Shown here piece after piece: positions 6,619 through 12,910 of a stretch of 14,157 bases of DNA. The stretch is from Candidatus Gastranaerophilales bacterium (lineage in GTDB: Bacteria > Cyanobacteriota > Vampirovibrionia > Gastranaerophilales > Gastranaerophilaceae). The notes beneath the pieces were generated by a model. The model saw only the letters and a list, made by a program, of their open reading frames with translations. It was not told the origin of the DNA and did not search any database. Location of the stretch: positions 1 to 14,157 of the forward strand of contig CALVAU010000088.1 in assembly GCA_944325615.1 (NCBI GenBank), read 5' to 3'. The position numbers and the translations under genes were made by a program. Each line of letters starts with the position of its first letter. Within the stretch, counting starts at the first letter, position 1.

Positions 6619-7323
6619 ATGGATATTTTAAAAAAAATTATATATACATTCTTAAAGTTACAGGAAAAGCAACTAGATATAAGGCTGGACAAGCACTTAA
6701 AGACAAGTGCAATTAACAAAACCTCTAAAACATTTGTTTCAGCAAATGCCACAGTTACAATTAACGCCGAAACACAAAAGAACAAAGATCTTGTTCTAAA
6801 AGCTGCCAATGAAATAGTTTCAGGTGTAAAAAACAATCCTTACATGCTTTTGGAATATATAAAAGCTCATGGAACAAAAGTTGTTAAGCTACAAAATGCT
6901 GATAAAATTTTAGCACTAATAAACGAAGATGAGGGTCTTGTATGCGAATTAAAAGGACTCGAAGCTTTATATATAAACATCTTAACAGACAACGGGATCG
7001 CTTTTAGAAGCAAGCCCATGTTCATACTTAGAGATGGCGACATTGAACCGTATTATATGCTTCATCAATTTTACAAATGGTATTCACTATATAAAGATTT
7101 GCCGGGGTTTGATTACCAATCCCAAAAACTTTTCAAAAAATATCTGAATTCTTCTGATACAAAAGGAATCGAAAAACTTACATTAGAAGAGATGACAGGC
7201 TTGAAAGAAGCAATTCAAAGGGACAATGAAGCAACTGATTTTACAATATCTTATGCAAAATCAATAGATGGAAGCAAAAATGTTTTAAACAAAATTCAAA
7301 CAGAAGGCGGAGCAGATATATAA
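6619..7323 (+). CDS. Unrecognised 234-aa cytoplasmic protein
   Basis: I do not recognise this protein. It has no signal peptide and no membrane segment, and is mostly helical-looking and rich in lysine. Residues 1-30 are basic and amphipathic (MDILKKIIYTFLKLQEKQLDIRLDKHLK). A middle region (about 70-135) includes 'NPYMLLEYIKAHGTKVVKLQNADKILALI' and 'FRSKPMFILRDGDIEPYYMLHQFYKWYSLYKDLPG'. The C-terminal part contains 'LTLEEMTGLKEAIQRDNEATDF'. The ATG at 6619 is the only reasonable start. There is no ribosome-binding site before it, and -10-like boxes lie directly upstream, so the mRNA may be leaderless. It is transcribed divergently from adhE and ends at a bidirectional terminator shared with the rhodanese gene. 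Codon use resembles its neighbours, so no transfer is evident. Confidence 0.8.
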   Translation: MDILKKIIYTFLKLQEKQLDIRLDKHLKTSAINKTSKTFVSANATVTINAETQKNKDLVLKAANEIVSGVKNNPYMLLEYIKAHGTKVVKLQNADKILALINEDEGLVCELKGLEALYINILTDNGIAFRSKPMFILRDGDIEPYYMLHQFYKWYSLYKDLPGFDYQSQKLFKKYLNSSDTKGIEKLTLEEMTGLKEAIQRDNEATDFTISYAKSIDGSKNVLNKIQTEGGADI

Positions 7324-7355
7324 AAAAGGAAAAACCGATCAGTCTTTCCTTTTTT
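7322..7355. terminator. Bidirectional terminator between convergent genes
   Basis: AAAAAAGGAAA (7322-7332) pairs with TTTCCTTTTTT (7345-7355) around a 12-base loop. The A-run and T-run let it work in both directions, for the 234-aa gene (whose stop codon overlaps the stem) and for the rhodanese gene. Confidence 0.75.
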
Positions 7356-7360
7356 AAACT

Positions 7361-7741
7361 TTAAATTGTAGTATATCTGAAATCTTCTTGCCAAGTTTGC
7401 AATCCACCATCCAATATGACAACAGGATATGAATATTCGGCCAATAACAATGCAGCTTTTGCAGCCAAAAGGCATTGCTGATTATAAGAATAGACTACAC
7501 TTACTTTTTCTTTAGAAATCTTATCTAGATTATCTGCAATTTTATCTTTAGGCATTGAAATAGCTCCCGGAATATGAGCAATTTCATAATCTTCAGAACG
7601 TCTTACATCAAGAAGATTTACTTCTCCTTCATCCATTAGAGTTTTAAGTTCAATAGGACCTACGGTATAAGCTAAAAGCCTGGTAAAATAACTCTGCGCT
7701 TCGACTGTATTCTGGCGCAGATCTTTCACTTTGTCATTCAT
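7361..7741 (-). CDS. Rhodanese-like domain protein with Ser at the usual catalytic Cys position
   Basis: This 126-aa protein is a single rhodanese domain with a short N-terminal helix. The front motif 'VNLLDVRRSEDYEIAHIPGAISMP' (41-64) is clear, as is the final 'VVILDGGLQTWQ' (107-118). Rhodaneses move sulfur through a persulfide on a cysteine that normally follows 'VVY'. Here the text reads VVYSYNQQCLLAAKAA (82-97): residue 85, where that cysteine is expected, is Ser, and the nearest Cys is residue 90 at the far end of the active-site loop. It may therefore be inactive as a sulfurtransferase, use Cys90, or bind rather than transfer sulfur. The ATG has an AAAGGA ribosome-binding site about 11 bases upstream, set within a possible leader hairpin. 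It could be co-transcribed with the 98-aa gene upstream, 138 bases away. Confidence 0.88.
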   Translation of the reverse strand: MNDKVKDLRQNTVEAQSYFTRLLAYTVGPIELKTLMDEGEVNLLDVRRSEDYEIAHIPGAISMPKDKIADNLDKISKEKVSVVYSYNQQCLLAAKAALLLAEYSYPVVILDGGLQTWQEDFRYTTI

Positions 7742-7787
7742 AACTTGATTTTCCTTTCTTTATTCAAGAAATAAGATAAATCAAGCT
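7742..7787 (-). promoter_or_regulatory. Possible leader hairpin over the rhodanese ribosome-binding site
   Basis: Two nested stems occur just before the rhodanese ATG. The outer arms are AACTTGATTT (7742-7751) and AAATCAAGCT (7778-7787), ten pairs with one G-U. The inner arms are TTTCTT (7755-7760) and AAGAAA (7766-7771). The AAAGGA ribosome-binding site lies within the structure and partly in the inner stem, so folding could limit translation. Confidence 0.35.
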
Positions 7788-7879
7788 ATGAAAAAAGTGT
7801 ATGGTTATTGGGGTAAAAATAATTTAGTAAGATGGGTAAATGTCTAATTATAACTCTTGTCAAACTCGCTGATCATAAA

Positions 7880-8176
7880 CTATGCAGCGTAATTTATATG
7901 ACCTGCAACACTCGGATGAATGTTTGCATCATTGTTTGATCTTTTAAATTCATTTATAGCTCTGCTTACTTTGTTTGCAAAAGCTGTTAATATATTTGGG
8001 TTTTGAACCATATCTGCTCTTTTTGAGCGATTCATATCATTTTCAAAATTAATTTTTGCGTTAGGGTTTTGTAATGCAAGGATAGCAACACTTGGGGTGA
8101 TGTTATTCATATTACCTTCACCAAATGAAATGTACTTTCTACTGTTTAATGCGTTTTGAATTCTATCTACTTTCAT
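7880..8176 (-). CDS. Unrecognised 98-aa protein
   Basis: I do not recognise this protein. I chose the ATG at 8176, which sits 6 bases after a perfect AGGAGG ribosome-binding site (8183-8188); a longer frame reaching 8221 would start inside the leader. The protein is polar, rich in Asn, Lys and Arg, has no membrane segment, and ends 'HPSVAGHINYAA'. An early 'ISFG' (about 16-19) and repeated 'QNPN' motifs (in 'ALQNPNAKI' and 'MVQNPNILTAF') are the only landmarks. A near-consensus promoter and strong ribosome-binding site suggest it is well expressed. The leader carries a 7-bp inverted repeat of AAGTGTT boxes, and more such boxes lie further upstream, so it may be tightly regulated. It precedes the rhodanese gene on the same strand. 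Confidence 0.72.
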   Translation of the reverse strand: MKVDRIQNALNSRKYISFGEGNMNNITPSVAILALQNPNAKINFENDMNRSKRADMVQNPNILTAFANKVSRAINEFKRSNNDANIHPSVAGHINYAA

Positions 8177-8204
8177 CTTAATCCTCCTCTCTGAGGTTTT
8201 TATT

Positions 8205-8223
8205 AAGTGTTTATTTAACACTT
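8205..8223. promoter_or_regulatory. Inverted repeat of AAGTGTT boxes in the leader of the 98-aa gene
   Basis: AAGTGTT (8205-8211) and AACACTT (8217-8223) are a perfect 7-bp inverted repeat with a 5-base spacer. It starts about 10 bases after the predicted transcription start, a natural place for a repressor. The same box pair recurs at 8353-8373. Confidence 0.55.
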
Positions 8224-8238
8224 CATCCTTACAATTTC

Positions 8239-8267
8239 ACTATAAACTAGAATAATTTATTTGTCAA
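8239..8267 (-). promoter_or_regulatory. Strong promoter of the 98-aa gene
   Basis: On the minus strand a perfect -35 TTGACA (8262-8267) is separated by exactly 17 bases from a -10 TATAGT (8239-8244). Predicted transcription begins near 8232, giving a leader of about 55 bases. Confidence 0.8.
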
Positions 8268-8352
8268 CCCCTACTATGAACTTTTGTTAAGATAGCAAAA
8301 CCCTTGTTATTACTAAGTTTATAGGATAAAGTGTAAATTTTCCACTTATTTT

Positions 8353-8373
8353 AAAGTGTTTTTTTTACACTTT
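8353..8373. repeat. Second AAAGTGT/ACACTTT inverted pair
   Basis: AAAGTGT (8353-8359) and ACACTTT (8367-8373) are separated by seven T. A further AAAGTGT lies at 8328-8334 and a partial CACTTA at 8343-8348. They share their core with the leader repeat at 8205-8223, about 150 bases away. Confidence 0.5.
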
Positions 8374-8460
8374 TCTTAAAAAAATACCCATGCTGCTATT
8401 ATTTTTATTGTCATGGCAGGCTATTTAGCAAAGAAAAAATATAGCATAACTTACTAATTG

Positions 8461-8503
8461 TGAAAAAGATTATCTTCAGGTTAAATAAAGATAATCTTTT
8501 TCA
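8461..8503. repeat. Perfect 16-bp hairpin
   Basis: TGAAAAAGATTATCTT (8461-8476) and AAGATAATCTTTTTCA (8488-8503) are exact complements around an 11-base loop. The short T-run in the 3' arm would allow weak termination on either strand, but no gene ends next to it. Confidence 0.75.
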
Positions 8504-8529
8504 TACTTCCAGCTATTCTTAATTCCAAC

Positions 8530-8555
8530 GGGGGCAATTCAGCTCCCTTTTTTTT
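8530..8555 (+). terminator. Plus-strand terminator without an assigned gene
   Basis: GGGGGC (8530-8535) pairs with GCTCCC (8542-8547; one G-U) around a 6-base loop and is followed by eight T (8548-8555). This is a standard intrinsic terminator for plus-strand transcription. No plus-strand gene lies upstream before 7323, so it either ends an unseen small RNA or blocks antisense transcription into the pilin-like gene. Confidence 0.65.
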
Positions 8556-8568
8556 GACTAATAAAATT

Positions 8569-9330
8569 CTACCATGGGTAATCTTTTTTAATTTCCCAGT
8601 TATCCATCATAATCAGCGCTGCGCAAAAACGATTGCTATTAGGTCCTTCCATTGTTTTATATTTACAACCACAATCAGCATAAGAAGCATAACCATTTTT
8701 AAAAACATTCCTTTGCCATGCACTTGACTGCTTTCTCCATACCCACCAACCAAAAGGGACAAACCCCTCACCTTTTATAAAATTTGCGTTTGTAGGCTCT
8801 ACAAGAGAAAAATGATAAATATCTCGTCCAAACATATTTGGTCTTTTGTTACCATTCAAATCAATCAAGACCTGATATTTACCCCAAAAATAAAGATTTA
8901 CACCTGATGACAGGACAACCTTCAATGCACGTTGAAACCCTTGTATATGTTCTACTGCTGGATCAATATCACTATTAAGAGAAGATGAACTAATAAGTTT
9001 TACTTGTGAACTTTTTATGTATGGCACAAGATACAAAGACCAGAAATCAATATCATCAAAAGACTGACTATAATTCCAATATTCTCGACTTTCGTTATTA
9101 ACTTCTGATAAAGCTATAGCCTGATTAAGTTCGGAATATGTCTTTTTTAACAGAGCTATAGTTTCTTGTTTTTGGTATTTGCCAATCATGATCGGAATAG
9201 TCATTGCTGCAACTATACCGATAATGCCTAAAGTAATAAGAACTTCAGCAAGAGTAAAGGCACATTTTTTGTTTTTCTTATTTAAGATCCTTCGTACTTT
9301 GTCCTCAGGATGACATGCGTTTGTACACAT
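8569..9330 (-). CDS. Type IV pilin-like / pseudopilin protein (start disrupted)
   Basis: The body is a prepilin-like protein. The N-terminal methylation motif 'CAFTLAEVLITLGIIGIVAAM' is complete, with cleavage expected between Ala and Phe and the conserved Glu at position 5 of the mature protein. A hydrophobic helix is followed by a polar domain with a C-terminal cysteine cluster (DCGC and FCAALIMMDNWEIKKDYPW). Such proteins are made at the membrane and cut by a prepilin peptidase, then used in pili or secretion pseudopili. The start is uncertain. No ATG or GTG lies at the expected place just before 'NKKNKKCAF'; a palindromic repeat adjoins it instead. I give the ATG at 9330, inside the repeat, without a ribosome-binding site. 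The open frame continues to a TTG at 9519, and a well-placed ATG at 9532 is out of frame. The gene may be off, mis-assembled or decaying. Confidence 0.75.
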   Translation of the reverse strand: MCTNACHPEDKVRRILNKKNKKCAFTLAEVLITLGIIGIVAAMTIPIMIGKYQKQETIALLKKTYSELNQAIALSEVNNESREYWNYSQSFDDIDFWSLYLVPYIKSSQVKLISSSSLNSDIDPAVEHIQGFQRALKVVLSSGVNLYFWGKYQVLIDLNGNKRPNMFGRDIYHFSLVEPTNANFIKGEGFVPFGWWVWRKQSSAWQRNVFKNGYASYADCGCKYKTMEGPNSNRFCAALIMMDNWEIKKDYPW

Positions 9331-9416
9331 TCTAAATACCATGTCATTCTGAGCGAAGCGAAGAATCTTTATTTTGTTCTCTTTTGTGATCCTTAGTGCT
9401 CTGCCCTCAGGAAGAT
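9284..9416. repeat. Palindromic repeat cluster inside the pilin-like reading frame
   Basis: Three related units occur. The arms at 9284-9317 and 9340-9369 are inverted copies, each with an AAGAT(C/T)CTTCG end and a CTCAG(G/A)ATGACATG end. A third, degraded copy lies at 9388-9416 in the same orientation as the first. The wording (GTCATTCTGAGCGAAGCGAAG and variants) resembles small dispersed palindromic elements I have seen in many bacterial genomes; that is recollection, not a search. The cluster abuts the codons of the prepilin leader, so it supplies the current N-terminal reading frame. Confidence 0.75.
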
Positions 9417-9497
9417 ATGGAAAAATACGTGTTTTAAGCCTTAATAAATCTAATGCAAATTCTAAAAATTTTCCATTAAGGAGCTTTTTCTCGGGTG

Positions 9498-9510
9498 CCC
9501 CCCCCCCCCC
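9498..9510. repeat. Homopolymer of 13 C (13 G on the coding strand)
   Basis: A run of 13 identical bases in a very AT-rich setting is unusual and prone to slipped-strand change. On the minus strand it follows a good ribosome-binding site (GAGGAG, about 9539-9544) and an ATG (9530-9532). With 13 G that ATG reads a 23-codon peptide (MHAILEKRGGGG...) and stops. Loss of one G or gain of two would join it to the pilin-like frame. Confidence 0.9.
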
Positions 9511-9562
9511 GTTTTTCAAGTATAGCGTGCATTTCCAGCTCCTCTCTTAAATTTTAATTATA

Positions 9563-10828
9563 TTATAAATTTGGCAAATCACCTTTTACAATTGCTGTTT
9601 CATCGCCTTCAAGTTCAAATACTTTATGCAAAGCTTTCAAAGCTTTATGAGCATCATCTTTATCAACAAGACAGCTTATTTTGATTTCACTTGTTGAAAT
9701 CATCTTGATATTTACACCCAATTCAGCTAAAGTTTCAAACATTGTTGAAGCAATACCGGGTCTGTCAATCATGCCTGCTCCTACTATTGAAACTTTTGCA
9801 ATATTGTCATTTACTTGAATATCTCCGCAATTCAGGTCTTTTTTCATATTATTAAGAGTTGCAATAGTTTTATCCAAATCGGCACTGTCTATTGTAAATG
9901 CAATATCATTTGTATTTGAGACTTTTCTTGCATAAGATTGGATAATCATATCAACTGAAATATGTTCTTTTGCGAGATTTCCGAATAATTTTGCAGCTTG
10001 TCCAGGGACATCAGGAACATCACATACTACAATTCTTGCTTGCGATAAATCTGCTGCAACACCTGTAACCGGTTTATAAATTTCCATTTTATCAACTCCT
10101 AATATTAAAGTACCTAAATTATCAGTTTTAAAACTACTTCTTACTCGAAGCGGAACATTAAATTGTTTTGCAGTCTCTACGCTTCTTGGATGCAGTACAT
10201 TAGCACCAGCATGAGCAAGTTCCAACATTTCTTCATAAGAAATTTCATCCAAACGTGTAGCTTTTGGAACTATTCTCGGATCTGTTGTATAAACGCCTTC
10301 TACATCGGTATAAATATCACAACGATCAGCATTTAATGCGGCAGCAAGTGCAACTGCAGAAGTATCAGAACCACCACGTCCGAGAGTTGTAATTTCTCCA
10401 TCCTCTGTTACACCTTGGAAGCCTGCAACTACAATTATTTTACCCTCTTTCAAATTTTTTTTAAGTTTATCAGTCTTTATATTGACAATTCTTGCCTTTG
10501 AATGAACGTTTTCTGTCATTATACCGATTTGCATAGCGTTGAAGCTTACTGCTTCATAACCTTGAGCTTGAATTGCCATAGCAAGCAATGCGATAGATAC
10601 ACCTTCTCCTGTTGAAAGAAGCATGTCCATTTCTCTGCCTGATGGATTCGGGCTTAAGTCTTTTGCCATTTTTACCAGATAATCTGTTGTATGCCCCATC
10701 GCTGAAACTACTACAACGACATCGTTCCCGTTATTCTTTTCTTTTATAACTGTTTTAGCTACATTTTTTATTTTTTCGGTATCTGCTACTGATGTACCGC
10801 CAAACTTTTGTACAATAACCTTTCTCAA
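9563..10828 (-). CDS. lysC: Aspartate kinase
   Basis: This 421-aa protein phosphorylates aspartate, the first step towards lysine, threonine, methionine and diaminopimelate. The N-terminal kinase domain carries KFGGTSVA (8-15) and the substrate/ATP motifs 'VSAMGHTTDYLV' (41-52), TLGRGGSDTSAVALA (148-162) and YTDVEGVYTTDPRI (173-186). Two ACT regulatory domains follow (about 265-335 and 345-415; 'VSIVGAGMIDRPGIASTMF' opens the second), as in feedback-inhibited aspartokinases of about 400-420 aa. The start is a TTG, five bases after an AAGGAA ribosome-binding site and two bases after the stop of the TPR gene, which implies translational coupling. The only other codons before KFGGTS are not starts. 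Which end-product inhibits it cannot be told from sequence. Confidence 0.97.
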   Translation of the reverse strand: MRKVIVQKFGGTSVADTEKIKNVAKTVIKEKNNGNDVVVVVSAMGHTTDYLVKMAKDLSPNPSGREMDMLLSTGEGVSIALLAMAIQAQGYEAVSFNAMQIGIMTENVHSKARIVNIKTDKLKKNLKEGKIIVVAGFQGVTEDGEITTLGRGGSDTSAVALAAALNADRCDIYTDVEGVYTTDPRIVPKATRLDEISYEEMLELAHAGANVLHPRSVETAKQFNVPLRVRSSFKTDNLGTLILGVDKMEIYKPVTGVAADLSQARIVVCDVPDVPGQAAKLFGNLAKEHISVDMIIQSYARKVSNTNDIAFTIDSADLDKTIATLNNMKKDLNCGDIQVNDNIAKVSIVGAGMIDRPGIASTMFETLAELGVNIKMISTSEIKISCLVDKDDAHKALKALHKVFELEGDETAIVKGDLPNL

Positions 10829-10830
10829 TT

Positions 10831-12336
10831 TTATTCCTTTTCCTGTAATTTATTTAACAATTCAGTTAATTCAACTGATTTGTCAGGGTATTTAAACGAG
10901 TTTTCATCAATACTTTTAATCTTTTGTTCAAAGTTCAATGTTTCTTTTATATTATATTCACAAACGTTTTGCTTGACAAGTATGTAATTTACATAAAACA
11001 ACATATTCAGAATTTGTAAGTCATCTTCTGCACATCGCAATGCTTTTCGTAATTTTCGATTCGCATCAGCATAATTTTCTAAAGAAATTAAAAACTTAGC
11101 ATAATCTATATAAGTTTTAATATGCAACGGATTTTCTTTAATTGACATTTCAAAATATTCTTTTGCATTTGAACTGTCCCCAAGATGCATATATGCTTTT
11201 GCTATATAATAATAATTTATTACATCGGTCGGCTCGATTTTCAATGAAGCTTTGAATGAGTGGATACCTTCCCGATATTTTTCATCTGAGCAGTATAAAA
11301 GGCCTAAAGCTCTTTGAGATAGGGAGTTTTCCTGATTATTCTTTAATATATTTTCAATTTCTTCTCTATTATCAAAAGCTTCACCTTTAACTACTTCAAG
11401 AAAAGCTTTTAATAATTTCATCTCAGAATTTTCGCTATCAAGACTTTCGGCTTTTTGAAGTTTTTCAAAAGCTTCGTCATATTTTTCAAATTTTATAAGA
11501 GAAATCGCCCATTCTATATACAAATTTGCAATGATTAAAGAAAGTTCTTCAGCTTTCTTATAGCATTCTAACGATAAATTTTCTTCGTTTTTCAAGCGGT
11601 AAATCTTACCTAAAAGAAGATAGCAGGGAAGCATATTTTTATTGAAATCCAACGCCTTTTTTATATAAAATATTGCACCGTCATAATCTTTTAAGATAAA
11701 TTTCAATTTTGCATATTCATAAGAATTTCCTTCATTTGGAGAAACGTTTGCAAGAAATTGCAATTTGCTTTCTGCATCATCATACATTTTCAATTTAATT
11801 TCCATAACAGCAGCTAAAAAAAGTGCATTAGAATTATATCGGTTATACTTTGATGAAAGCACAAATTTTTCATGCGCTTCATTCAATTTTTCCTGCTTCA
11901 TCAAAGACATACCCCAGCCTAAATATACTTCTGAGTTTGTCGGTGTAATTTTATCAGCATTTTCAAAAGCTTCATCAGCCTCATCGTAAAGCCCGACATT
12001 CAAAAGCGCATAACCTAAGTTTTTCCAAATCAATTTGTCGTTTTTATTCAAATTGGCAGATTTTTTATATGCTTTGACAGAATCATCAAACCTGAAAAGC
12101 TTGTCATAAATTATTCCCTTGTATTTATAAACAAGAGCATCTTCTTGAGGAAGACTTTCTGCCTCTGTCAAAATTTCCAAAGCATCCTTATATTGACCTT
12201 TATCAATTAACTTCTTAGCTCGATTAACATAAGCTACAGATGGAAGTGATTGAATTACGGAATCACTTTTATAATCATCAATTTTGGAATTTAGAGTTTT
12301 TACTTTATCTATTATTTCTTCAATCCAATCAGACAA
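10831..12336 (-). CDS. Tetratricopeptide (TPR) repeat protein
   Basis: This protein of about 501 aa is built almost entirely of tandem TPR helices, roughly 10-12 repeats. Recognisable units include 'ALVYKYKGIIYDKLFRFDDSVKAYKKSANLN', 'SEVYLGWGMSLMKQEKLNEAHEKF' and 'INYYYIAKAYMHLGDSSNAKEYFEMSIKENP', each with the A-W/Y-x-G-A pattern of TPRs. TPRs mediate protein-protein contact, so a scaffold or assembly role is likely; the partner is unknown. There is no signal peptide or membrane segment. I chose the TTG at 12336, which has a GAGGTGG ribosome-binding site about 5 bases upstream and overlaps the end of kdsC by 25 bases. An ATG nine codons earlier (12363) has no clear ribosome-binding site. The tight packing with kdsC and lysC implies one operon. 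Confidence 0.9.
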   Translation of the reverse strand: MSDWIEEIIDKVKTLNSKIDDYKSDSVIQSLPSVAYVNRAKKLIDKGQYKDALEILTEAESLPQEDALVYKYKGIIYDKLFRFDDSVKAYKKSANLNKNDKLIWKNLGYALLNVGLYDEADEAFENADKITPTNSEVYLGWGMSLMKQEKLNEAHEKFVLSSKYNRYNSNALFLAAVMEIKLKMYDDAESKLQFLANVSPNEGNSYEYAKLKFILKDYDGAIFYIKKALDFNKNMLPCYLLLGKIYRLKNEENLSLECYKKAEELSLIIANLYIEWAISLIKFEKYDEAFEKLQKAESLDSENSEMKLLKAFLEVVKGEAFDNREEIENILKNNQENSLSQRALGLLYCSDEKYREGIHSFKASLKIEPTDVINYYYIAKAYMHLGDSSNAKEYFEMSIKENPLHIKTYIDYAKFLISLENYADANRKLRKALRCAEDDLQILNMLFYVNYILVKQNVCEYNIKETLNFEQKIKSIDENSFKYPDKSVELTELLNKLQEKE

Positions 12337-12803
12337 TCCGCCACCTCTCTGAATGCTCCGCATCCGCCGTCTTTGCTTGTAATTTGTATGCCTTCTAACT
12401 CCTTTAATGCTAAAGGTGCATGAGGAACAGTAAGACAATGTTTTGTGAATTTCAAACTTTCCAAATCATTTACGTCATCACCTATGTACAAATATTCATC
12501 CTCCGATAATGAATATTTTTCTACAATGCCTTTAATTATATCTATTTTCTTTCTTATATTTGTATGAACTTCTTTTATATCAAATTTTTTAGCAATCATT
12601 TCAATTGCGCGGTTAGATTCACCGGAAACTATTGCTATATCAAATCCGTTCTTTTTTAATATTGAAAATCCCATGACATCTGCAAAGTTTAACTTTCTTG
12701 AAATATCTCCGCTGTCAGAAATATAAACACAATTGTCTGTTACAACACCGTCAAAATCTGTAATAACCATTTTTATAGTATCAGGTAATTTCAAATCAGT
12801 CAT
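12312..12803 (-). CDS. kdsC: KDO-8-phosphate phosphatase-like HAD phosphatase (KdsC/YrbI family)
   Basis: This 163-aa protein is a small cap-less HAD phosphatase. Motif I 'ITDFDGVVTDN' gives the nucleophile Asp16 and Asp18; 'IVSGESNRAI' is motif II; 'YIGDDVNDLESL' is motif IV with the metal-binding aspartates. 'GGCGAFREVADCL' near the end is typical of KdsC. KdsC removes phosphate from KDO-8-phosphate to give KDO for the LPS core, so it implies a Gram-negative outer membrane. Close relatives act on other sialic-acid-like 8- or 9-phosphates, so the substrate is inferred. The ATG at 12803 was chosen over a GTG six codons upstream. It overlaps the TPR gene and is divergent from the histidine kinase. 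No KDO synthase (kdsA) or cytidylyltransferase is seen nearby. Confidence 0.9.
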   Translation of the reverse strand: MTDLKLPDTIKMVITDFDGVVTDNCVYISDSGDISRKLNFADVMGFSILKKNGFDIAIVSGESNRAIEMIAKKFDIKEVHTNIRKKIDIIKGIVEKYSLSEDEYLYIGDDVNDLESLKFTKHCLTVPHAPLALKELEGIQITSKDGGCGAFREVADCLIGLKK

Positions 12804-12830
12804 ATTTCCAACAATCCTCACTTTACATTA

Positions 12831-12859
12831 TTAACACACGGACGCTTATTTGTTATAAT
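12831..12859 (+). promoter_or_regulatory. Promoter of the histidine kinase gene
   Basis: A -35 TTAACA (12831-12836) is followed by 17 bases and a perfect -10 TATAAT (12854-12859) with an upstream TG (extended -10). Transcription would start near 12866, about 45 bases before the ATG. GTTATA and TATAAC (12852-12857 and 12864-12869) form a perfect inverted repeat covering the -10, a possible operator that could also affect the divergent kdsC unit. Confidence 0.7.
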
Positions 12860-12910
12860 AAAGTATAACATAAAAAAGGTTATGATAATAATAGATTAAA
12901 GGTTAAACTA

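Larger units (their letters stand above)
8268..8568. other. About 300 bases with no gene: boxes, hairpin and terminator
   Basis: No convincing coding region is seen here on either strand. From 8328 to 8373 there are clustered AAAGTGT/ACACTTT boxes, including the inverted pair at 8353-8359 and 8367-8373. A perfect hairpin (8461-8503) and a plus-strand terminator (8530-8555) follow. A plus-strand small RNA ending at 8555 is possible, but no solid promoter was found for it. Confidence 0.5.

Noticed and set aside
7788..7847. 19-codon plus-strand frame (MKKVYGYWG...)
   Set aside because: No ribosome-binding site or promoter, and too short to support.
8177..8221. Longer start for the 98-aa gene
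   Set aside because: It would begin inside the leader inverted repeat; a perfect AGGAGG precedes the ATG at 8176.
8391..8429. Tiny hydrophobic peptide (MLLLFLLSWQAI) on the plus strand, like a small type I toxin
   Set aside because: No convincing ribosome-binding site and only 12 codons in AT-rich DNA; not supported.
12804..12821. GTG start of kdsC at 12821
   Set aside because: No ribosome-binding site before it; the ATG at 12803 gives a normal KdsC N-terminus.
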